Origin: Planctomycetota bacterium
Lineage (GTDB): Bacteria > Planctomycetota > UBA8742 > JACQVU01
DNA length: 17,838 bases
Assembly: GCA_016209585.1 (NCBI GenBank)
Contig: JACQVU010000241.1
Location: forward strand, 1 to 17,838
Direction of reading: 5' to 3'
The position numbers were made by a program, and so were the translations under genes. Shown here in pieces: positions 14,021 to 17,838 of this stretch (positions are counted from its first letter, which is position 1; every line of letters starts with the position of its first letter). Below the pieces are notes generated by a model. That model ran no database searches and was not told where the DNA came from. It saw only the letters and a list, made by a program, of their open reading frames with translations.

Positions 14021-14542
14021 ATGGTCACGGTCAACCATGCGCCGGGGGGCGAGAGCATCGTGCGATCCGCGGCCCCCGCGGACGTTGAACCGCTGGTGGC
14101 GCTGGGCCGCCGCAACTACGAGGAACAACTCGCCGCCGACCCCGACTTCCGCCTGGCCGAAGGCTGGGAGACGCACTACGCCGACCTCCTTCGCGCCATG
14201 CTCTCCAGCCCCGCTCACCTGGTGAAGGTGGCGGAGCGCGAGAGCGACAAGACGTTGATCGGGTTCGTCACCGGCATGCTCGCGGCCGACCCCACCTGGG
14301 CCGATCAGGCGCGTGGCACGGTGCTGGAACTTTACGTCGACCCCGCCCACCGCCGGCGCGGCATCGGCCGGCGGCTGGCCGTCGCGGCGCTGGACCACTT
14401 CGCCGGCGCCCAGGCCGGCTTGGTGCTGGTGAACGTCTTCCGGTCCAACGCGGCCGGCGAACGGCTCTGGCGCTCGGTGGGTTTCACGCCCTTCATGACC
14501 CGGCTCAAGATGCGCCCCGGCTCGCGGCCGGGCGCGCCCTGA
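14021..14542 (+). CDS. GNAT-family N-acetyltransferase
   Basis: Transfers an acetyl group from acetyl-CoA to an amine of an unknown small molecule or protein. The 173 residues are one GNAT domain: IVRSAAPADVEPLVAL (13-28) opens the fold, LELYVDPAHRRRGIGRRLA (102-120) is motif A with the CoA pyrophosphate loop RRGIGRR, and VNVFRSNAAGERLWRSVGF (137-155) is motif B. ATG 14021 has only a weak ribosome-binding site; a start a few codons later is possible without touching the domain. It ends 8 bp before the GlpB-like gene and is likely cotranscribed with it. Confidence 0.87.
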   Translation: MVTVNHAPGGESIVRSAAPADVEPLVALGRRNYEEQLAADPDFRLAEGWETHYADLLRAMLSSPAHLVKVAERESDKTLIGFVTGMLAADPTWADQARGTVLELYVDPAHRRRGIGRRLAVAALDHFAGAQAGLVLVNVFRSNAAGERLWRSVGFTPFMTRLKMRPGSRPGAP

Positions 14543-14550
14543 CGGGAGCG

Positions 14551-15912
14551 ATGTTCGACCTCCTGGTGATCGGCGCCGGCATGGCGGGGGCCACGGCGGC
14601 CCACGTGGCACGGCTCTCGCGGCCCGAGTGGCGCGTGGCGGTGGTCTGGCGCGCGCCCGGCGAGAGCGCGCTCTCTTCCGGCACCCTGGCGGTGGCGGGC
14701 GAGCCGCACCCGCCGGCGGCGGCCGCGCCGGGGGTGGACGAGGGGGACTTCGGCGCTTATGCGCTGGGCCACGCGCTCGCCGCCGAGCCGGGCGCCCACC
14801 CCTACCAGGCGGTGCTGCGACTGTTGGCCGCGGCCGGCGGGGGCGAGGCGGCGCCCGACTGGCGGGCGCCCGTCGCGGAGATGATCGCGGCGCTCGATGG
14901 CCTCTACCTGCCGCTGTCGGAAGCGGTCAACCGCGCGTGGCTCACGGCGTTCGGCACGTTCACACCGGCGGCGACGGCGCAGGCGACCATGGCCCTGGCG
15001 CATCGCGGCGCGCTGGCGTCCGGCGTCACGCTGTTCGCCGGTTTCCGCGGCTTCCAGGACCTGCGCCCCGAGGCCGCCGCCCGCGTCGCCTCCCACCTGC
15101 TGATGGCGGGCGGGGTTTTTGGCGCCGACGCCCGCGTGGTTCCCTTTTGGCTCCCGCTTCCGGGGCTGGAGCAGGCGTGGGAGATCGAGGCCTTCCAGGT
15201 CGCGCGGCTGCTGGAGGAAGACGCGGCCGCCCGCGAGATCGTGCTGGCGGCGCTGGCCAGCGAGGTGGCCCGCGCGCGCGCCGACCGCGTGATTCTGCCC
15301 GCCGTGCTGGGCATTTCCCGCTGGCGCGATCTGCTGGCGGAGTTCGCCGCGCGCGCCGGCTGCCCGGTGAGCGAGGCGCTGGCCACGGGCGCTTCCGTGC
15401 CCGGCTTGCGCCTCCTTCGCGCGCTGGAAGCGCTGCTCGTCCGCGACGGGATCGAAACCTGGCGGGGCGACGCCGTGTCATACGAGGCCGTCGGCGGCCG
15501 GGTCGTGGCGGTGATGGTGGAAGAGGCGGAGGGGCAGCGGCGGCGCGTGGAGGCCGCCCGGTTCCTGATCGCCACCGGAAAGCACGTGGGCGGCGGCATC
15601 GTGAGCGACCCCACCCCGCGCGAGCCGCTTTTCTCGCTTCCGGTGTTCGCGCCGGCCGGCGCGGCGCCGGTCGGGCGCGCCCAGCCCGGTGACCTCACGA
15701 ACCCCGACCCGCTCCGCCCGCAGCCGATCTTCGGGGTGGGCGCGCGGGTGGACGCCCGCATGCGCCCGGTGGACGCGACCGGGCGCGCCGCGTGGAGCAA
15801 CCTGTTCGCGGCCGGCTCGCTGCTTGGCGGCTATGATTACATCAGCGACAAGATCGGCCTCGGCGCAGCCATCCTTACCGGCTGGGCCGCGGTGGAGGCG
15901 ATGGAAGCCTGA
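14551..15912 (+). CDS. glpB: GlpB-like flavoprotein, anaerobic glycerol-3-phosphate dehydrogenase subunit B
   Basis: A 453-residue FAD/NAD-binding protein beginning at once with the Rossmann motif LVIGAGMAGATAA (5-17). The ALSSGTLAVAG segment (40-50) matches the family's FSSGSLDL region, AHPYQAV follows at about 82-88, and the C-terminus ends with LFAAGSLLGGYDYISDKIGL, as in GlpB. In E. coli GlpB mediates electron flow between the catalytic GlpA and the Fe-S anchor GlpC. It is longer than the E. coli protein (about 420) owing to Ala-rich insertions. GGGAG precedes ATG 14551. No glpA is upstream. The next gene, 99 bp on, encodes an Fe-S membrane protein that could take GlpC's place. The family call is good, the physiological role inferred. 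Confidence 0.78.
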   Translation: MFDLLVIGAGMAGATAAHVARLSRPEWRVAVVWRAPGESALSSGTLAVAGEPHPPAAAAPGVDEGDFGAYALGHALAAEPGAHPYQAVLRLLAAAGGGEAAPDWRAPVAEMIAALDGLYLPLSEAVNRAWLTAFGTFTPAATAQATMALAHRGALASGVTLFAGFRGFQDLRPEAAARVASHLLMAGGVFGADARVVPFWLPLPGLEQAWEIEAFQVARLLEEDAAAREIVLAALASEVARARADRVILPAVLGISRWRDLLAEFAARAGCPVSEALATGASVPGLRLLRALEALLVRDGIETWRGDAVSYEAVGGRVVAVMVEEAEGQRRRVEAARFLIATGKHVGGGIVSDPTPREPLFSLPVFAPAGAAPVGRAQPGDLTNPDPLRPQPIFGVGARVDARMRPVDATGRAAWSNLFAAGSLLGGYDYISDKIGLGAAILTGWAAVEAMEA

Positions 15913-15920
15913 CGCCCCCT

Positions 15921-15949
15921 TTGATACCATCCCCGCGCCGGTGGAGAAT
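15921..15949 (+). promoter_or_regulatory. weak candidate promoter before the Fe-S membrane protein
   Basis: TTGATA (15921-15926), a 17-bp spacer and GAGAAT (15944-15949) form a partial sigma70 match in the 99-bp gap after glpB. The -10 lacks its first T, so chance is possible. If real, the Fe-S protein can be expressed apart from glpB. Confidence 0.25.
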
Positions 15950-15968
15950 TTTTCCGCGGGTCCCGCGT

Positions 15969-15984
15969 CCCGGCTTGCGCCGGG
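15969..15984 (+). terminator. small hairpin between glpB and the Fe-S gene
   Basis: CCCGGC-TTGC-GCCGGG is a perfect 6-bp stem with a tetraloop, 57 bp after the glpB stop and 27 bp before the next ATG. No T-run follows. It could be an attenuator, a processing site, or chance in GC-rich DNA. Confidence 0.25.
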
Positions 15985-16011
15985 CGGGGTTTCGAGATCG
16001 GGGTCCGGCCT

Positions 16012-17838
16012 ATGTCATACGCCGCCAGCCTCATGCCGATCCTGCTGATGTCGGGGGCGTCGTCGCGCCCGACGGGAGAAGGCGCCGTCGGCCCAGCGCT
16101 GTTCGCGGCGATCGTCGTCGCCGGTCTTCTGCTGTTCGCCTGGTCGATGAAAGTGCGGCTGGCGCTGATGTTCAAGGGCGCGGCCGATCGGGAGAAGCGG
16201 TGGAACCACCTGGGCGAGCGCATCAGGGGGTTGTTCGCGTTCGGTTTCGGCCAGCAGCGCATGTTCAAAGACCTCGGCCCCGGTCTGATGCACGCCTTCC
16301 TCTTCTGGGCCTTCTGCGTGCTGGCGCTGCGCACGCTGACGATGTTCGTGATGGGCTTCACGCATGACGAGTTCTCGCTCTTCCTGATGTTCAGCGGCTC
16401 CGAGCGCGACCACGACCTCGGCTGGTGGCTGCACAAGGGCTACGACGCCGGCCGCGACTTCTTCCTCCTGGCCGCGTTCGTCATGGCGGGGTACGCGCTC
16501 TTTCGCCGCGTGGTGACGAAGCCCGAACGGCTCACCTATTCGTGGGAGGGCGTCACCATTCTGCTTTTCATCCTGGGGCTGATGGTCACCGACTGGGTGT
16601 ACGACGGATCGCGAATGGCGATCCACTACTGGCCCGCGCTGAAGGAGCGCGCCGCTGACAGCGGGATCGATCCGTCGGTGGTTGACGATGCGCGCCGGAA
16701 TCCGTCGGAGGCGGCGCCGCTGCTCGCGGGCGCGATCCCGGGCTCGCGCGACCATCAGGATCGGGACGACAAGGCGAGGGCGCTGATCCGTCACGCGGAG
16801 ACGGCCGTGTTCCACCGCTACATGCCGGTGACGGCGGCGGTGGGCCGGTTCGTGGCCGCGCGCGGGCTGTCTGATGACGCCCTTTTCGCGTTGGGCGACG
16901 CCGCCTGGTGGGTCCACTGCCTGATCATTCTGGCGTTCCTCAACCTGTTGCCGGTGGGCAAGCACTTCCACGTGATCACGGCGCTGCCCAATGTCTTCTT
17001 CCGGCAGGTGGAGACGCCGTACGGCCGCCTGCCCACCATCAAGGGCATCGAGGAGGCGGAAGAGTGGGGCGTCTCGCGCATGGGGCAGTTCTCGTGGAAA
17101 CAGATTCTGGACCTCTACTCCTGCACGGAGTGCGGCCGCTGCAGCGCCCAGTGTCCGGCGTGGAACACGGGCAAACCGCTGTCGCCCAAACAGGTGAGCA
17201 TCGATCTGCGCCACCACATGATGCGCTTTCAGGAGTCCATGCTTGGCGCGAAGGGCGCGGCCGGGGAGGGCGAAGCCGGCGCGCCGCCGGCGATACCGTC
17301 GAACGTGATCTCCGACGACGTGCTCTGGTCGTGCACCACCTGCCGCGCCTGCGAAGAGGCCTGCCCGGTGTTCATCACCTACGTCGACAAGATCGTGCAG
17401 ATGCGCCAGCACCTGGTGCTGAGCGAGTCGAAGTTCCCGCAGGAACTCAATCAGGCGTTCCAGGGGTGGGAGAACAACGGCAACCCCTGGAAATTGCCGC
17501 CCGACGACCGCGCCAAGTGGACGGAGTCGGCCGGGGTGAAGGTCCCCACCATCGAAGAGAACCCGAACTTCGAGTACCTCTACTGGGTGGGCTGCGCCGG
17601 CGCGTACGACGATCGCGGCAAGAAGGTGGCGCAATCGGTGGCGAAGATTCTCAACGCCGCCGGCGTGAACTTCGCCATCCTCGGCTCGTCGGAAACCTGC
17701 ACCGGCGATTCCCCGCGCCGGCTGGGGCACGAGTATCTCTTCCAGATGCTCGCCCAGCAGAACGTTGAGACGCTGAACCAAGCGGGGGTGAAGAAGATCA
17801 TCACGCACTGCCCGCACTGCTTCAACACGTTCAAGAAC
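16012..17838 (+). CDS. membrane-bound Fe-S oxidoreductase, ETF:quinone oxidoreductase / GlpC-HdrD type (3' end outside window)
   Basis: Open for 609 codons to the window edge. The N-terminal 330 residues are a NarI-like cytochrome b module with five predicted helices (about 27-46, 90-112, 148-170, 181-200, 298-325) and candidate heme histidines H94, H141 and H302 plus those in KHFHV. Then come two 4Fe-4S motifs, CTECGRCSAQCP (from C371) and CTTCRACEEACP (from C441), and a CCG-type (DUF224) domain with C528, CTGD (C563) and CPHC (C600, C603), as in HdrD and GlpC. This layout is that of the membrane Fe-S proteins that pass electrons from EtfAB, or a flavoprotein partner, to menaquinone. ATG 16012 has no strong ribosome-binding site. 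Following glpB, it could instead be the quinone-reducing anchor of a Glp-type dehydrogenase; EtfAB genes, if any, would be beyond the edge. Confidence 0.87.
   Translation, partial: MSYAASLMPILLMSGASSRPTGEGAVGPALFAAIVVAGLLLFAWSMKVRLALMFKGAADREKRWNHLGERIRGLFAFGFGQQRMFKDLGPGLMHAFLFWAFCVLALRTLTMFVMGFTHDEFSLFLMFSGSERDHDLGWWLHKGYDAGRDFFLLAAFVMAGYALFRRVVTKPERLTYSWEGVTILLFILGLMVTDWVYDGSRMAIHYWPALKERAADSGIDPSVVDDARRNPSEAAPLLAGAIPGSRDHQDRDDKARALIRHAETAVFHRYMPVTAAVGRFVAARGLSDDALFALGDAAWWVHCLIILAFLNLLPVGKHFHVITALPNVFFRQVETPYGRLPTIKGIEEAEEWGVSRMGQFSWKQILDLYSCTECGRCSAQCPAWNTGKPLSPKQVSIDLRHHMMRFQESMLGAKGAAGEGEAGAPPAIPSNVISDDVLWSCTTCRACEEACPVFITYVDKIVQMRQHLVLSESKFPQELNQAFQGWENNGNPWKLPPDDRAKWTESAGVKVPTIEENPNFEYLYWVGCAGAYDDRGKKVAQSVAKILNAAGVNFAILGSSETCTGDSPRRLGHEYLFQMLAQQNVETLNQAGVKKIITHCPHCFNTFKN

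Noticed and set aside
16015..17817. 600-codon minus-strand frame opposite the Fe-S membrane protein
   Set aside because: The plus strand shows membrane helices and ordered cysteine motifs, while the antisense translation is His/Arg/Gln-rich with no domain.
1..17838. CRISPR arrays, tRNA or rRNA genes, transposases, phage genes
   Set aside because: I found no regularly spaced direct repeats, no tRNA cloverleaf signature such as GGTTCGAATCC with a matching acceptor stem, and no transposase or integrase motif in any frame. A covariance-model scan would settle the RNA point.

Overview
The window is very GC-rich bacterial chromosome with tightly packed genes and no rRNA, tRNA, CRISPR array or insertion sequence that I can recognise. 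Many long reading frames antisense to real genes are a by-product of the base composition. The gene set is ordinary core bacterial (truA, scpB, cystathionine beta-synthase) plus genes common in Planctomycetota-like or other deep-branching, environmental lineages: a secreted squalene-cyclase-type alpha-toroid protein, a large membrane Fe-S protein of the ETF:quinone oxidoreductase type, and a STAS anti-anti-sigma factor. Planctomycetota or a neighbouring phylum is my best guess, held with modest confidence.

Layout. 1-75 holds the tail of a + strand gene. 106-456 (-) is a STAS protein with a good sigma70-type promoter, divergent from a cystathionine beta-synthase with a C-terminal CBS-domain pair (695-2071, +). 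2088-4083 (-) is truA followed by a GT4 glycosyltransferase, divergent from a protein that fuses an N-terminal CBS-domain pair to a DegT/DnrJ/EryC1 sugar aminotransferase (4192-5643, +). After a spacer rich in inverted repeats comes a minus-strand row running from 12111 down to 5899: DUF433 antitoxin-like protein, solitary beta-type DNA methyltransferase, four-helix membrane protein (ATGA overlap with the methyltransferase), secreted alpha-toroid protein, parvulin lipoprotein, ScpB. The parvulin gene is interrupted by an in-frame TAG, and the same frame continues for another 220 codons with a second parvulin-like repeat.

A 400-base divergent spacer with a 14-bp perfect palindrome separates this row from the right-hand + strand genes: an MGDG-synthase/UgtP-like glycolipid glycosyltransferase (12570-13778), a decayed DUF1828 fragment, a GNAT acetyltransferase, a GlpB-like flavoprotein, and a truncated-by-the-edge membrane protein with b-heme-type helices, two 4Fe-4S clusters and CCG-type domains (16012 to the end).

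Functional themes are envelope glycans and glycolipids (GT4, CBS-aminotransferase, GT28), export and folding (lipoprotein foldase, alpha-toroid protein), and quinone-linked glycerol-3-phosphate or acyl-CoA electron transfer (GlpB-like plus Fe-S membrane protein). The items most worth a second look are the CBS-aminotransferase fusion, the amber codon inside the duplicated parvulin, and the GlpB/Fe-S pair without a visible GlpA. No clear new defence or mobile system is visible.
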